A stretch of DNA of 64,000 nt, taken from Orychophragmus violaceus. Its lineage: Eukaryota > Streptophyta > Magnoliopsida > Brassicales > Brassicaceae. The stretch covers positions 73,663,823 through 73,727,822 of the forward strand of contig CM058239.1 in assembly GCA_030180135.1 (NCBI GenBank). Reading direction: 5' to 3'. Positions within the stretch are counted from its first letter, which is position 1, and each line of letters starts with the position of its first letter. A model generated the notes under the pieces. It was not told where the DNA came from. It saw only the letters and a list, made by a program, of their open reading frames with translations, and ran no database searches. The translations under genes were made by a program, and so were the position numbers. Shown one piece after another: positions 1 through 11,381 of this stretch.

Positions 1-1042
1 GACTCTGAAAGACTCTTGGTTCGTATCAGGTATGCATCGACCGTTGCACGTGCGTGTGTCGATCGTTGCTTCCCCGATACTTGTATCTACCGTTGCCAAT
101 GTGGCATCGATCGACACAATGCGATTGTCCCGACAGTTCTGCAACTCACTGCCCAAATCCGTCTGAAAAACTGTACTGATCATGTTGACGTTTTCCTCAG
201 GCAAATAATCATTTATAGGCACGTATTCCTCAACTAGCAACCTTGAAAGATGATCAGCAACTCCATTCTCCACTCCCTTCTTGTCCCTTACCTCAATATC
301 AAACTCCTGAAGCAACATAATCCATCTCAACAGTCTAGGCTTAGCATCCTTTTTCTGCATTAGATACTTCAGGGCTGAATGATTAGTGTGAACAATCACC
401 TTGGAGCCAACAAGATAGGGGCGGAACTTCTCAAATGCAAAGACAACAGCCAACAGCTCCTTCTCTGTGGTTGCATAGTTCCTTTGTGCATCATCTAGTG
501 TCCTACTAGCATAATAGATATATAGCATGGAGCTTTCTGTCCTTCTTCTGTCCCAGAACAGCTCCTACGGAAAAATCACTCGCATCACACATAACCTCAA
601 AAGGTAGATCCCAATCTGGAGGCTGAACTATTGGAGCGCTCACCAATGCCTGTTTGATTTGTTCAAATGCAGTCTGACAGTCTGCAGTGAACTCAAATTT
701 GGTATCCTTACACAGCAAAGCAGTTAGTGGCCTAGCAATCTTACTGAAGTCTTTGATGAACCGTCTATAGAAGCCAGCATGTCCAAGAAAGCTTCTAAGA
801 GACTTAACAGAATCAGGCGCCTGAAGGTTGGTCATTACCTCAATCTTAGCGCGGTCCACTTCGATCCCAGCTTCAGACACTTTATGTCCAAGAACAATAC
901 CGACTCTGACCATGAAATGGCATTTTTCCCAATTAAGGACCAAGTGTTTCTCTTCACATCTAGTCAGCACCTTGCACAGATTATCTAAAAATTCAGTATA
1001 AGATGATCCATAGACTGAGAAATCATCCATGAACACCTCCAT
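1..1042 (-). pseudogene. Athila-1 RT palm and RNase H (frameshifted, runs off window)
   Basis: The frame opens at 1042 with the RT active-site block (FMDDFSVYG, about 1033-1007), then the connection domain (FLGHAGFYRRFIKDFS) and RNase H (CDASDFSVGAVLGQKKDRK). It breaks at about 515-525 by a small indel. It then resumes in another frame with TTEKELLAVVFAFEKFRPYL and ends RNase H at ADHLSRL near 240. The frame stays open to base 1. Between 1 and 150 it runs through several copies of the palindromic motif (TCGATCG cores), so the motif is translated as part of the RNase H to integrase linker. The integrase is outside the window. Upstream RT is in a different frame because of a lesion near 1041-1052. 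Confidence 0.8.
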
Positions 1043-2139
1043 AAGTCCTCAATCATATCTGTGAATATGGACATCATGCATCTCTGGAAAGTGGCAGGAG
1101 CATTACAGAGTCCAAAAGGCATCCTACGGTAAGCAAATGTGCCATATGGACAAGTAAAAGTGGTCTTCCCCTGATCTTCTGGGTGGATAGGAATCTGAAA
1201 GAAACCTGAGTATCCATCGAGGAAGCAGTAATAAGGATGATTGGCTAACCTCTCTAGCATCTGATCGATAAAAGGCAAGGGAAAATGATCCTTCCTAGTT
1301 GCAGCATTCAACTTCCTGTAATCTATGCACATCCTGTGTCCTGTTACAGTCCTGGTAGGGATCAGCTCGTTCTTCTCATTCTTCACAACTGTAACTCCGC
1401 CCTTCTTAGGTACTACATGGACTGGACTCACCCAATCACTGTCAGAGATAGGATAGATAATCCCAGCATCAAGGAGTTTCATAATCTCCTTCTTAACCAC
1501 TTCCTGCAGATTAGGATTAAGCCTTCTCTGATGCTCAACAGACGTCTTAGACTCATCCTCAAGATGTATCCGATGCATGCACAACTCCGGTGAGATACCT
1601 GAAATGTCATCAAGAGAATAGCCAAGAGCTTTGCGATGCTTGCGCAACTTGCTTAGCAGTAAAGTGAGCTCTGCGTTGTTCAAACTAGCATTAACAATCA
1701 CTGAATAAGTTGAATTGGGTCCAAGAAATGCGTACCTTAGCCCGGATGGAAGTTGTTTCAGCTCTATTTTCGGAGCTTTTTCCTCGGCCCAGTCTCTGTC
1801 GACTTGCAACGACCGATGCTTAGGTAGTGTCGATCGTTGCATCGTCGCGTCAGACACTTCCACATGCATTGCTACTTCAACAGAATCCATCAATCTTGTA
1901 TAGCACATTGCTGGCTCGTCCTGCAGGTACTCCAGCTCCAATATAGAGCTCAGTAAAGCCCTTTCTAGTGGGTCTTCAGCATGTGATTGGTGAAAGTACT
2001 CTGCAGCCAGATCACCCAATGTGTCCACATAGAAGGTCTGTCCGTCGATGGTTGGTCTCTTTACCAGCTTGTCCATATCAAAACTCATCTTCAGATCTCC
2101 CACATTCAGAACTATTTTACCTCCTTGACAGTCAATCAT
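985..2139 (-). pseudogene. Athila-1 protease-RT linker and RT fingers/palm
   Basis: 384 codons. The first about 170 residues are the post-protease linker, starting MIDCQGGKIVLNVGDLKMSF, which is shared with the RT-less family elsewhere in the window. RT begins near residue 205 with EIMKLLDAGIIYPISDSDW, VSPVHVVPKKGG, then MCIDYRKLNAATRKDHFPLP, FLDGYSGFFQIPI and YRRMPFGLCNAPATFQRCM. The reading frame is lost just before the FMDD catalytic block because one base is missing relative to the family pattern near 1041-1052. The preceding gag-protease frame ends at a stop at 2197-2199 that lies in this same frame. Motif cores at 1796-1860 lie in frame in the linker. Reverse transcriptase of an LTR retrotransposon would act in cytoplasmic particles; this copy is inactive. 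Confidence 0.88.
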
Positions 2140-2196
2140 CGCACCAGCTGTAGCTAAGAAAGGCCTGCCTAGGATCAGTGGATCTTTTGGCTCCTG

Positions 2197-4554
2197 TCAA
2201 TACTGTAGAACCACAAAGTCAGTTGGGATCACACATTTGCCAATCATTATCGGCACATCCTCCAATACTCCTTGGGGAATCCTGATTGTTCTATCTGCCA
2301 GAACCAGTGATATCCTAGTGGGTATAAAGTCAGTCATCCCGAGCCTTTTAGCAACTGAGAAGGGCATAAGATTCACACTGGAACCAAGATCACATAGAGA
2401 CCTTTCAAATCTCTCTCTGTAGATAGCAAAATCCAACACGAAGCTTCCTGGATCCTTTAACTTCTCGGGAATCCTACCCTGTATCACTGCACTACAAACC
2501 TCATTGATCATCATTACACTCTCCTCATCAGACCACTTTCCAGCAATCATATCCTTAAGGCATCTCCTCATCACAGGAGAGGTTTCCATGGAGTCCATCA
2601 AAGGCACTTCAACCTTCACCTTTTTAATGAACTCCTTCCACTTTGCATACTGCTTATCATTCTTAGCTTTTCTGGGATTCTTGGGGTAAGGTACCTTAGG
2701 CTTGTACACTCTCTCGGTCGACTGTTTCGGTTTCTCTGGTTTTGAACCCTCTGCAGTCGCCTTGCATCGATCGTCACTAGAGTTATGTCGATCGTTGCTG
2801 GGTGACTTCGCTACTACAGTTTCTTCGTTATCGCCTTGCATCGACCGTTGCTGGGTTGCGTCGATCGATGCATTGCGAATGTCACGGATCTCATCTTCCA
2901 ACTCGTCAATTTCCATGAGTTCTTCCACACTCAGCTGCTTTTTCTGGCCAGGTAACAGCTCCTTACCACTTCTCAATGTCACTGCATTGCATTGGTACTT
3001 GGGATTAGCATCAGTACGTCCTGGGAGATATCCATCTTCCCTCTGAGCATATCCAGCAGTTCTTGCAACTCTAGCATCTAGCTCCTTCATGTGTGTGCTC
3101 AGATACTCAAACTTTCCATTCAGCCCCTTATAGACTGTCCCTATCTTCTCGTCGACGTCTGCAGCATTCTTAGTCTGACTCTCCATCAGCTGTTTCATCA
3201 TAGCTTCCATCCTACTCTCATGAGCTGTAGGTGCAGGAGGAGTCTGATAAGATGAAGATCCATAGGTTCTCTGAGCACCTTGTCCAAAGGGTTTCTGAAA
3301 ACCACTAGTCTGTCCAAAAGAGTTCTGATTGCCTGTGAAGGCACTCTTTTGTCCTCCATTGAAGAATCTGTTACCCTGCTGATTACCAAATCTGTTCCCT
3401 TGGAAACCAGATCCTCCAATGTAATTCACATCTTCTTCCTGAGTGTCCTCCTCAGTCTGAATTACCTCAACATCTTGAGCAAAATGGACAGCCTTCTTAT
3501 TGGCTAGGAGATTGCAGATTGTGTCCATCCTAGATCTCAATTCAGCCATCTCTGTATTCTCTACACTTCCACCAGATTTCTTCCTCCTCTCATCCATAGT
3601 CTTGCAACTGTTGCTGCTCACTAAGTTCTCAATCAACTGCTTAGCTTGTGCAGGAGTCCTGGTGTTGAAGTTTGCATTACTGGAGTTATCCAGCGCATAC
3701 TGATATGGCAGATCTATGCCTCTGAAGAAGATACCAAGCAACTGAACTTCAGTAAATCCATGGTGTGGGCAGTCACGCTGGTACTTCTTGAATCTCATCC
3801 AGGCAGCTTTTAAAGGCTCCACAGCTCATTGGGAAAATGTGAGAATGTCCTGTCTGGACTGATCTGAACGCGCATCATCATAGAAATGACGCAAGAACAC
3901 ACTCTTCAGGGCTGCCCAAGTATCAAACTGCCCAGGTGGCAGTTGCTTCAGCCATGCACCAGCGTCTCCAGCGAGACTGTGCGGAAAGAGCTTAAGGAAC
4001 AAGTAATCCTGGCAAACTCCATCATACTTCATGCCAGTGACTATGTCCTCAAACGAATCAATGTGATCCATAGGCTGCTCTGTTGGGTGACCATGGAATG
4101 CATTTTGTCTCATCAGCTAGTAGTAGATAGTCTTGATCTCAAAATCATTCCTCTCAAAGCCAGGCATCACCAAAGCTGACCGGTTTACATGAAACTCATC
4201 CGGTCTGTTGTAGTCAGCTAAGGTTCTCTCATGTACAACCATCTCTCTACCTTGGGCCTGTCTTGGCGCTTGGTTCTGCTCCTGTTGCGGTGGCTCAGGA
4301 GGGTCAGGGATGACATTCCCTTCAGCATCAACCCTTTGCCAAGCAGCATTGTACGGGTTGTTATCTTGGTCTCTCAGAGTACCTTGAGCATCGCGTACCA
4401 GAATTAGCCTCTGTACTACCATTCTTTCTCTTCTTTCTCTTCTGTTAGTTCTCTCTAGATGTCCAAGTTCTTCAAGGTCGAGATTGATTATGCTTAAGTT
4501 CGGATTACTTCTAGTTTCACGCTTCTGCATAAACTGTCTGTAATCGTCAAGCAA
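2197..4554 (-). pseudogene. Athila-1 gag-protease (three in-frame stops)
   Basis: One frame from the start codon at 4554. It is interrupted by stops at 4117-4119, 3826-3828 and 2197-2199 with no shift between the first two pieces. N-terminal region to 4117 is charged (RRERRERMVV) and ends NRSALVMPGFERNDFEIKT. The gag core follows with LAGDAGAWLKQLPPG, FLRHFYDDARSDQ, EPLKAAWMRFKKYQRDCPHH and LGIFFRGIDL. Next comes a Gly/Asn/Gln-rich stretch (GNRFGNQQGNRF) in the place of a zinc knuckle. The protease-like CDLGSSVNLMPFSVAKRLGM, with an Asp-Leu-Gly instead of Asp-Thr-Gly, lies near 2400-2340. The region 2761-2885 carries four palindromic-motif cores in frame. Gag would package element RNA and the protease would cut the polyprotein. 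Confidence 0.85.
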
Positions 4555-4560
4555 CGATCG

Positions 4561-4772
4561 ATGCTAATAGTGCAACGATCGATTCAATCTCAAATCGCTT
4601 AGTGACGATCGACACAAGAGGTGCAACGATCGACGCAAGGCGAAATCGGTACCTGCGACAGAGAGAAAACAGAGAAGAAATCAGTAAAATAAAATAAAAA
4701 CGAAAACAAAAACAAAAAAAGAAAAATTCCTAGTAAAAACCCTAAGTTCGGTCCTATCGAAGACTCTAAGAG
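4561..4772 (-). other. Athila-1 leader with four motif cores
   Basis: Untranslated leader between gag and the primer binding site. Four CGATCG cores lie within 4545-4640, flanked by GCAAC or GTGAC arms instead of the GTGTC arms seen elsewhere. The remainder is A-rich and I see no ORF. Confidence 0.6.
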
Positions 4773-4790
4773 TCCCCGACAACGGCGCCA
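4773..4790 (-). promoter_or_regulatory. Primer binding site, tRNA-Asp type
   Basis: On the minus strand this reads TGGCGCCGTTGTCGGGGA, complementary to the 3' end of plant tRNA-Asp with one mismatch. It lies 6 bases inside the LTR edge, which fixes the element's orientation and the LTR boundary at 4797. Confidence 0.85.
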
Positions 4791-4796
4791 AAAACT

Positions 4797-5991
4797 TGAT
4801 AGGTCTAGTTTTAATCCCTATACTAACTGCAAGTGCACAGTAATGTCAATGTAGTATATAGGGTATCGAATCCACAGAGACTCTGGTCTCGATAGATCAG
4901 AACCGTAGAGATTAATACTAAGAATAAAGCAAGTGGTGAATGGAATAAAAGCAAGGCAAATAAAGTAAATCAGTAGCAGGAATTTGTTTTGAAAGCAATA
5001 AACTAAAAGTGCTAAGTCTACGGAATTCTCAGGAAATCAGACAAGCAGACAAGTTAATCAGTCAGGATCAAATTAAACTCAGTTCTAGAACTCAAATCAC
5101 GGAATTAGAATTAACCAAATCTCTTTGCGAAAATCCTCTAAGTCTAAGTGCAGTAATCCAAATCTCTTTGCAATTACTAACAGATTAAACCAGCATTAAT
5201 TTCAAGTTCGATATGTTCACAATTAAACTAAACCAAATCTCTTTGCGAATAATTTAATTGCTCAACCTAAATAGTTCAGATTCTAAACCACACTCTTGTG
5301 TCGTATTTAGCAACCTAAGATCTAGATTCTAATTGATCAGGTTAGAACTAGCATTAAGCACAATTTAGTTTGAAGAACATTCTAATCATGTGAATCCTTA
5401 ACTGAATTAAACAAGTCTAGCAAGTCATAAAATCTTTAATGAGAAACCCTAAACTTAACTATGAATCTACTCAGACATGATTAATGAAACAGAAATCATA
5501 GAATAAATAGATTGCATATAAGAAATTAAATAGATAAAGGGGTTCAAAATCTTCTCCAAAATAGATGAAGTACAAGATTAGATCAGCCCCAAAAGCTCTA
5601 AAAATCTCTTAGCTCTAAGTATCAAAACGTATCTAAAATAAAAGCCAAAACTCTAAATATATAGGCATAATCTCAGCTGGGGCTTCTGTGTAAATACTGG
5701 AACTTTTCTGGGCTTTTATGCAAATCTTCATTACTTCATAAACCGCCGTATTTCGGCCCATCTCGCTAGTGTGTCGATCGACACCAAAGGTGTGTCGATC
5801 GATGCATGATCATCAAATCGGGCAGTGAGTTAAACTCTCGGCCAAAATGCTCCAAAACTCCCAAAATACTCCAAAATCTCCACATTAGCTCCAAACCTGA
5901 TTAAACCTGTAAAAGGCTCTAAAAGAACACAAAAGACACTAAAAACACAACTATATCATGGCATAAAACCGGTAAAAACCATGATATATCA
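4797..5991 (-). repeat. LTR A of Athila-1 (5' LTR)
   Basis: 1195 bp, with plus-strand ends TGATAG and TATCA. It is related over its length to LTRs at 27697, 51742 and 53865, sharing the block after the start (ACTGCAAGTGCACAG) and the end (ACCATGATATATCA). A palindromic-motif pair sits at 5771-5805, its outer edge 186 bp from the LTR terminus. TATA-like stretches lie at 5657-5663 and 5712-5720 on the minus strand, downstream of the motif pair. Confidence 0.85.
5771..5805. repeat. Palindromic motif pair in LTR A
   Basis: Two 14-mers starting at 5771 and 5792 (21 bp apart). The first is a perfect GTGTCGATCGACAC; the second has a degenerate right arm (GATGC). The same pair, at the same distance from the LTR end, occurs in LTRs B and C. 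Confidence 0.8.
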
Positions 5992-6370
5992 GTGGGGTCT
6001 TGGTACTGGTGCTATCTGCGTTCTCTGCAACTCTTCTGCAGAAAGTCGAAGTCATCTTTTCATTGGTTGTAATCACTCATTGTCAATTTGGTCATCTAAC
6101 TGTGGGATCAAACTGTCATAGACCTGCAAAACATGAGAGGGAACAAGTTGGTCAAAAGGTTGTGCCTAATCTAGTGGCAAACAATAATTTATTGGATTTG
6201 GAATGAACGAAATGGTAGGATTCATAGCAATACTTATCTATCGACTGATGTGATTAAGGGCTTGATATTAAGGCAGGTGAAGGATAGAATTCTCAGATTC
6301 AGATCCGCTAATCCTGTGGTTTCTTCAAAACTCCACCAACTCTAGCTTGCGGCGGATGCAGGCACTCTAC
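5992..6370 (+). pseudogene. LINE 3' end, reverse-transcriptase zinc-binding fragment
   Basis: Translation on the plus strand gives CVLCNSSAESRSHLF, an IW block, and then after stops and shifts IYWIWNERNGRIHSN and LILRQVKDRILRFRSAN. This Cys-x2-Cys followed by His-Leu-Phe and a late W-x-ER-N-x-R pattern is the C-terminal zf-RVT domain of plant LINE-type reverse transcriptases. It contains several stops. Athila-1 lies against its left side and the Tat-type element (TSD TCTAC) was inserted at its right side. The sequence after 11788 may be its continuation. Confidence 0.65.
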
Positions 6371-6707
6371 AATTGTTACGGAATTTAGATCAAGTCCAAA
6401 GAGCTTGGGTACGATTAAAGGGGTCCGAACTAATAAGGTGAGACTAAATTTTAAATGGGGTCGGAAACTGTTCTTATTAATAATAAGGCCGAAGCCGAAC
6501 AATGAACCTGATGGACAAGGTGGGAGTCGTCGATTGACGTACTCCCTAATAAAATGAAGAGTGAAGGGTCTGTTTATAGCGTGAAAAGGTGTGACTTCTT
6601 GTTGGGCCGTTTGACTCCTTAGCAAGCTCGATCGCTGGGCCAAAATATTTTCGATGAGGTGGCAGATTTCTAATTGCTTATGGATGGGTGTTAACCCATA
6701 TCCAACA
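6371..6707 (-). repeat. 3' LTR of Tat-type element
   Basis: 337 bp, ending TATCCAACA. It matches 11382-11783 but lacks about 65 bp present there. Its first two bases are AA where the other LTR has TG, so the canonical terminus is mutated. The boundary is fixed by the TCTAC duplication. A minus-strand TATA-like CTATAAA lies near 6569-6579. Confidence 0.75.
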
Positions 6708-7469
6708 ATTAGACCCCCAGTTCGGTGATCTTTGGCTCGGGTCAAAGTCGGCGATTTTTTTCTGAGCATTTAAGTCAGGTAGAAATCTGGTCGGCTCATC
6801 TGGTTTTGATCGGCATCATTTAGACCGTTAGATAGTTTCGTGGCTTTAAGGGAATGAAGAGACGTGAGCCGCGGACAGCGCGATTTTTCTAGTCTCTATA
6901 AAAACCCTTTTCCCGAATCTTCGTCTCTTCAGTTTCTGTCATCTTTCTCAGGTAATCGCTTTTCTCTGTAATCTTTGCTTCGTATCTGCTTTTCCGGTTG
7001 TTGTGTTCTATTTCTTGATTTCGGGTTTGTTAGCTTGTGACTAAAATCAAGTTATCATTCTTCCACTAGTAGCAGCAACTTTGATTCTTTTGAGTCGTCA
7101 GGCGAGAGCCCTGTCGAATCTAGGCCGATTGAAGGAGCCGACGACTTTTTCAAATCGCGCGTAGGATGGAAACATCGTCCGTTCCGTGGTGCTCCGATGG
7201 TGATAAAACGTCTTGATTGCCAGCCGTTCGTCGATGGCTTTTCTCTTTAGCCTCCCGTGAGGGAGAATTTGGGGTCGCCTGTCAGCGAGGGCCGAGGGGG
7301 CAAGAGTGAGCGAAATTAGGGTGGAAGTGTTGAAGATATAAGTCGTCAGAATGAGGACGACGATCTCGCTGATTCGGAAGGTGGTCATTCAAGACATAGT
7401 GCGGCTATTTCTGGTAATCACTCTCAAGCAAAAGTTTCGAAAGGGAAAAGAAATAGGAAAGAGAAAACT
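6708..7469 (+). promoter_or_regulatory. Promoter and leader of the antisense gene
   Basis: Plus-strand TCTATAAAAACC at 6895-6906 is a good TATA box. About 50 bp further, CTTTCTCAGGTAATCG at about 6943-6958 looks like a 5' splice site for a leader intron. Downstream sequence is T-rich and leads to an ATG at 7470. I see no minus-strand gag or pol similarity here, so this 0.7 kb appears to serve the antisense unit. Confidence 0.5.
6895..6906 (+). promoter_or_regulatory. TATA box of antisense gene
   Basis: TCTATAAAAACC, followed by a short pyrimidine-rich leader. Orientation is opposite to the element, matching the antisense gene. Confidence 0.55.
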
Positions 7470-9620
7470 GTGGCGGAAGAGGGGACAACATCGGAGAAGA
7501 AGGTTGTTGTTCCTCAGGTGATTCCTCCATCTATTTGCAAACAGACTTCCTTGGATGCCACCCTGCGGGATCGTGCTCGTGTTCCAGGCCTTTCTCTTCG
7601 CTTACCGACATCGGGTGAGGGACCTTGGGATACTCCTCTGGGTGGGTTTGCTTGTATGATAGTTTGTTCTATGAGTATCATTTGTTGTTTCCTCTTCCGA
7701 GACTCTTGATTGAATTCTGCGAAGCGAGGAAGATGGTTGTTTCCCAACTTTGCCCTCGGGCCATTCGCAATATGGTAGGTGTTCTGATTATAGCGGCTGA
7801 TGATGGTTTTGATGTGTCCACTCGCTTTTTCGAGGAGTTGACGTCGATCTCGATCAATCAGGGGACGTTTGAGACTTTCTACGTGACACCTAGGCACGGA
7901 CGACATCTGAAAGTGGTGTCCGATCCTATGGACAAGACGATTGCCTCGCAGGAGAGCTACTTCTTTGCACATATTAATGGTGCGCTGGCGTTTGATACAT
8001 ACATGGTTTTATTATCAGCTTGGAATCAGGATCCTGGTAGCTTCCCTTCTCTTTTTTTTGTGTGCTTGTTTTTTGATATTGACTGTCTCATACTCTCTTT
8101 TCTGTTTTGTAGTTCGCTCTACTTCAGCCCGTTGGGCTTCTCTAGGCATTTGGAAAAGTTGAAAGCTCACGGTAAGATATATTGGCCTCCGAAGAAGGAT
8201 AAAGAGGCCAAGGCTCTTTTTGTTCAGAGGGTACGAGACTGTTTCAAGAAGATTGTTTCTGGTATAGTTCCTCTCTTCCTATTGTTATGCGCACTCCTTC
8301 TCCTCCCCTTTTATTTTATGGGAAGGGTATTTTTGGCTGAAGTGTTGTTTGTTTTGTCAGCGTTTTTGGGGTCGGCTTTTTCTTTGGATCCGGCGAGTGA
8401 GTCAACGTCTCCCCGGTTGTTTAGGAAGAAGTGTAAAGTTTCGAGTGGTGGGATGGGTCGCGCGAACGTGAATATGCATGACCGTCCTGTTGCTACTGCT
8501 GCTGCTGACCAGGTTGGTGTTGGGCCATATGTTGGTGGTGCTGGTGAGGGCATGGAGGATGCGATCGAGGAGATGGAGATTGATAGTAATCAGGATGTAG
8601 AGTGGGAATGGTAGGTCGCTTTTGAGCAGGGGGTCGTCTTGATCCGGAGGTTGCAGATCAAAATGTTATGCCTCCTAAGGGGGAAAACCCCAATTCTGAG
8701 GCTTCTGGTAGTACGCGTTTTTGGGTGGGTGGCAAAAGGCGTAGGTCAGAACCTAGGGACGCGGATGATTGTTCTGAGGGTGTAGGTTTTACTCCTATCC
8801 CTGCTTGTGTTTATGAGCCTACGGTCAGCCCAGATCGTGTTGGTCTCGTTGATGGTGTTCCTTTTGTTGTTGGTGATTGTGTCCTTGAGGGGGGCGGCGG
8901 CTGGTTGGGGGTAGGCCGTGAGCCTGATTCGTGGGACTTTATTTGGTCGTTCCTTCATAAGGGAAAGAAACTCTTGGTGAATGACAAGATGTCGTGTGCC
9001 AACCTTATAGAGAAGATTGCGGTAAGAGCGCCCCGGGAGCTGGTTTCTGTTGCCGAGATGCATAAGCCCTAGCATCAAGAGGATCTTAGTCATCATCTTG
9101 TTATGGTATGTGCTTTGATGTGTTTGTAGTTGTTTTTTTTTGGGGGGGGGGGGTGCGTAAACGAGTGCCCATGTTGATTTTTTTATTTCTTTACAGTCTA
9201 TTTCTATCCTTAACCTGCTCAAGGACTCGTATGAGTCTGAGATGAAGCAAGCCAAGTTGACAGAGGGTGTCCTCAGGGAGCAGGTTGACACGATGTGATG
9301 TTATGCTCATGAGCTAAAACTGGCTAGTAAGAAACTTGATGAGGCGGAGGGGGTCGCTGCTGCTTTGTCTTTGGAGAAGCAAAAGGTCGCAGACCTTGAG
9401 AATAAGATGGTCGAGCTCGAGGGAGAGAAACATGACCTTCAGCGCCAGGACGAGTACAAAGCTGATTCCTTTAGGTCAGAAGTCGACTATCTGGCTTCTC
9501 AGCGTGGCAGACTCTAGGGTTCCTTCGACGAGCGTCTTCGTTTTGAGCGAGAAGCGCTGCACAAGAAGGCCTCTGATAAATTTGAGAAACTTAGGTCGGA
9601 GAGAGAGCAAGGGGAGCGTC
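7470..9620 (+). pseudogene. Antisense gene (aORF), resembles 'putative gypsy type transposon' protein
   Basis: Plus-strand gene inside a minus-strand element. The N-terminus at 7470 is Lys/Val-rich. After a one-base shift near 7640 the frame reads FPLPRLLIEFCEARKMVVSQ, LCPRAIRNMVGVLIIAADDG and HGKIYWPPKKDKEAKALF. This layout resembles the PF04195-type domain, a resemblance from memory only. GT..AG intron-like segments occur at 8037-8112, 8262-8360 and 9106-9196; the last two have T-rich 3' ends. The exon at 8668-9105 holds KKLLVNDKMSCANLIEKIAV. After 9197 comes a Leu/Glu/Lys-rich coiled-coil (KQKVADLENKMVELEGEK) with a few stops. Function unknown. The splice frame at 8037-8112 is not certain because an unspliced frame also reads well. 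Confidence 0.6.
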
Positions 9621-9799
9621 ACTCTGGTAAGCTTCTAGAGCTGAACATAGTGGTCGCCATTCTTGGTGCTTATCAGCTGTTTGTGCGGGAGGTGTCTCGG
9701 TTCCTCCCGCACTGATCGCCCAGATTGAAAAGGATAAAATCTTTCTGGAGCAAGAGGTTGATGCGCTAAGGCCCGACGACCTCAGTTCTGACGATATGT

Positions 9800-11340
9800 G
9801 TATGTCACCACTTCTCGAATCGACAAGCTGTAATGCTGCTTTTGAAGGAGCAGTAGAAAGCAGAAGAGAGATGAGTGTGGCGTCTGCGCTCGTAGAGGAT
9901 GTGACTATCCCTCGTAGATCCGATCTCAAATTGTTTTCCGTCGTTTTTGGGCTGTCGTTGCGTTTCTCGGTTCATGTGAGGATTTGCTGGCGCATTTCGA
10001 TTCGTTATGCTTGTTACCCCCTTTTGATATTCGCCGAGCAAGAGACTTTGCAGGTGTCGACACTTGGCGGTGTCGTGTCCAAAGTGCTGATGAAAGGTGC
10101 AGAAGGATTTATCTTGGTCGTCAGTTCGCACGTATTTGTTCCATTCTTTGTTTTATTGGTTGTTTGGCTGGTTTCTGATGTGGTACATTTTTGCCTTTTT
10201 CCTTTTTTGTCGAGGCACTCTAGTGCTGGCTCCTTCCCTCTCTTGGCCGAGGCGAACTTCTTAGTGAGCCAGTCTCTCTTTTTTTCTATTTCGACGAACA
10301 ACTGCTCGGTGGAGAGCGTCTTTGAGAGTTTGCGGTTTGTTCATGACCAAACCGTCCCAGAATGATTCGTGCTAGATTATGTACCTCAGTGCCGAAAGTC
10401 ATTCATTATCGCTTACCAAGTTTTGAAGATGATAACCTTGAACCTGTCGATGTACGATCTGAAAGGTTCCTTTGGTCCCTGGTTTACGGCGCAGAGGTCG
10501 GCGCTTGAGGCTTCCTCTTGGATGAACATAGAGTAGTTATGTGCCTCCAGACGTGAAAACCAGTTGAGGGTGGCGCCAATTAATTTTTAGACGAAGAGTT
10601 GGCAGAAACCGACGTCGTGTTTCTCGGGAGAGAACTGGCCCCATGCCATTGCAATGTTGAAGGCTGTCAGGGGTGTTTGATCGGTGTTTCTGTTATCTTT
10701 CTCGTGAACGGTGTATTTTTTGCCTCCTTGGGAGCCCGGTCGATTTCGGGGGCCGAGCAGGTTGCCCTATGAACCTTTGATGTCATGTAATCCAGCTGCG
10801 CATTCCGTAGCTCGAGCCCATTGTTTTGGATAGCTTCCGCTTAGCTTCGAGTCGGTTCAGATGATGAGAATGCTAAGGGTGCGGGTGGTCACCTGCTTGA
10901 CTCGGTGTTTAGATCTGGTGATTTTTTGCACATAGCCTTTTGAAGCTGCGGGGCGGGGTCTCCTATTTCTTGGGTTGTTTGGTGTCCGAGCGTTTGGAGG
11001 TTGTTAATCTGTTCCTTGCGTGCGTTCTGATAGTTCGTGAGCTGATCGATGCGGGTGTTGTCGCTTCGAGTCAGCTCGTCGACCAGAGTCATCAGGGTCC
11101 TGATGAGGGAGGAGACATCCTGGTTTGAGTGCCTGAAGTCTGGTTTGTCAGCTCGGCGTCCTGGTGGTGCTGGTTACCCTGGTGCGGTTGACTGGAGTAT
11201 CGATTGGTAAGATTGGTGAATGCGCTCCGTCCATCAAGCTCGGAGAGGTCGAGCTCGGAGGGCGTGGGCTTGGAGTCCGTTCTAATGCCTCGGGGTTGTC
11301 ACAAACTGAGAGCGATCCTGTCATTTCGGCTTCATCTTTA
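9800..11340 (-). pseudogene. Degenerate Tat/Retand-type gag
   Basis: Minus-strand fragments in several frames. They include a gag core near 10640-10420 (ATLNWFSRLE, then a YIDRFKV block), KKRDWLTKKFASAKRG at about 10280 and the knuckle-like CTFHQHFGHDTAKCRHLQSL at about 10100-10040. The Cys-x2-His-x5-His-x4-Cys spacing and the WFSRL block match gag of the Tat-type element at 57463-59285. Many stops and shifts are present, so it is non-coding today. No protease follows; the antisense gene begins instead. Confidence 0.65.
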
Positions 11341-11364
11341 AATTTTAGAAAAGTTTCTTGGTGA

Positions 11365-11379
11365 CCACAGACGGCGCCA
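11365..11379 (-). promoter_or_regulatory. Primer binding site of Tat-type element
   Basis: Minus strand TGGCGCCGTCTGTGG, 2 bases inside the LTR edge at 11382. The TGGCGCC start pairs with a tRNA CCA end. It matches the type seen at 57435-57452 and differs from the tRNA-Asp type of the Athila-like elements. Confidence 0.75.
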
Positions 11380-11381
11380 AC

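Larger units (their letters stand above)
1..5991 (-). mobile_element. Athila-like Ty3/gypsy element 1 (5' part; 3' end beyond window)
   Basis: Read on the minus strand the order is LTR (5991-4797), tRNA-Asp-type primer binding site (4790-4773), leader, gag, protease, RT and RNase H, running off the window at base 1. The gag text (LAGDAGAWLKQLPPG), the protease-like CDLGSSVNLMPFS and the RT text (MCIDYRKLNAATRKDHFPLP) are typical of plant Athila-type elements. The coding part carries three in-frame stops and at least two frameshifts, so this copy cannot make its own proteins. It is the only Athila-like copy in the window that still has RT. The LTR end at 5991 abuts LINE-derived sequence. The other insertion boundary is outside the window, so no target duplication can be checked. 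Confidence 0.85.
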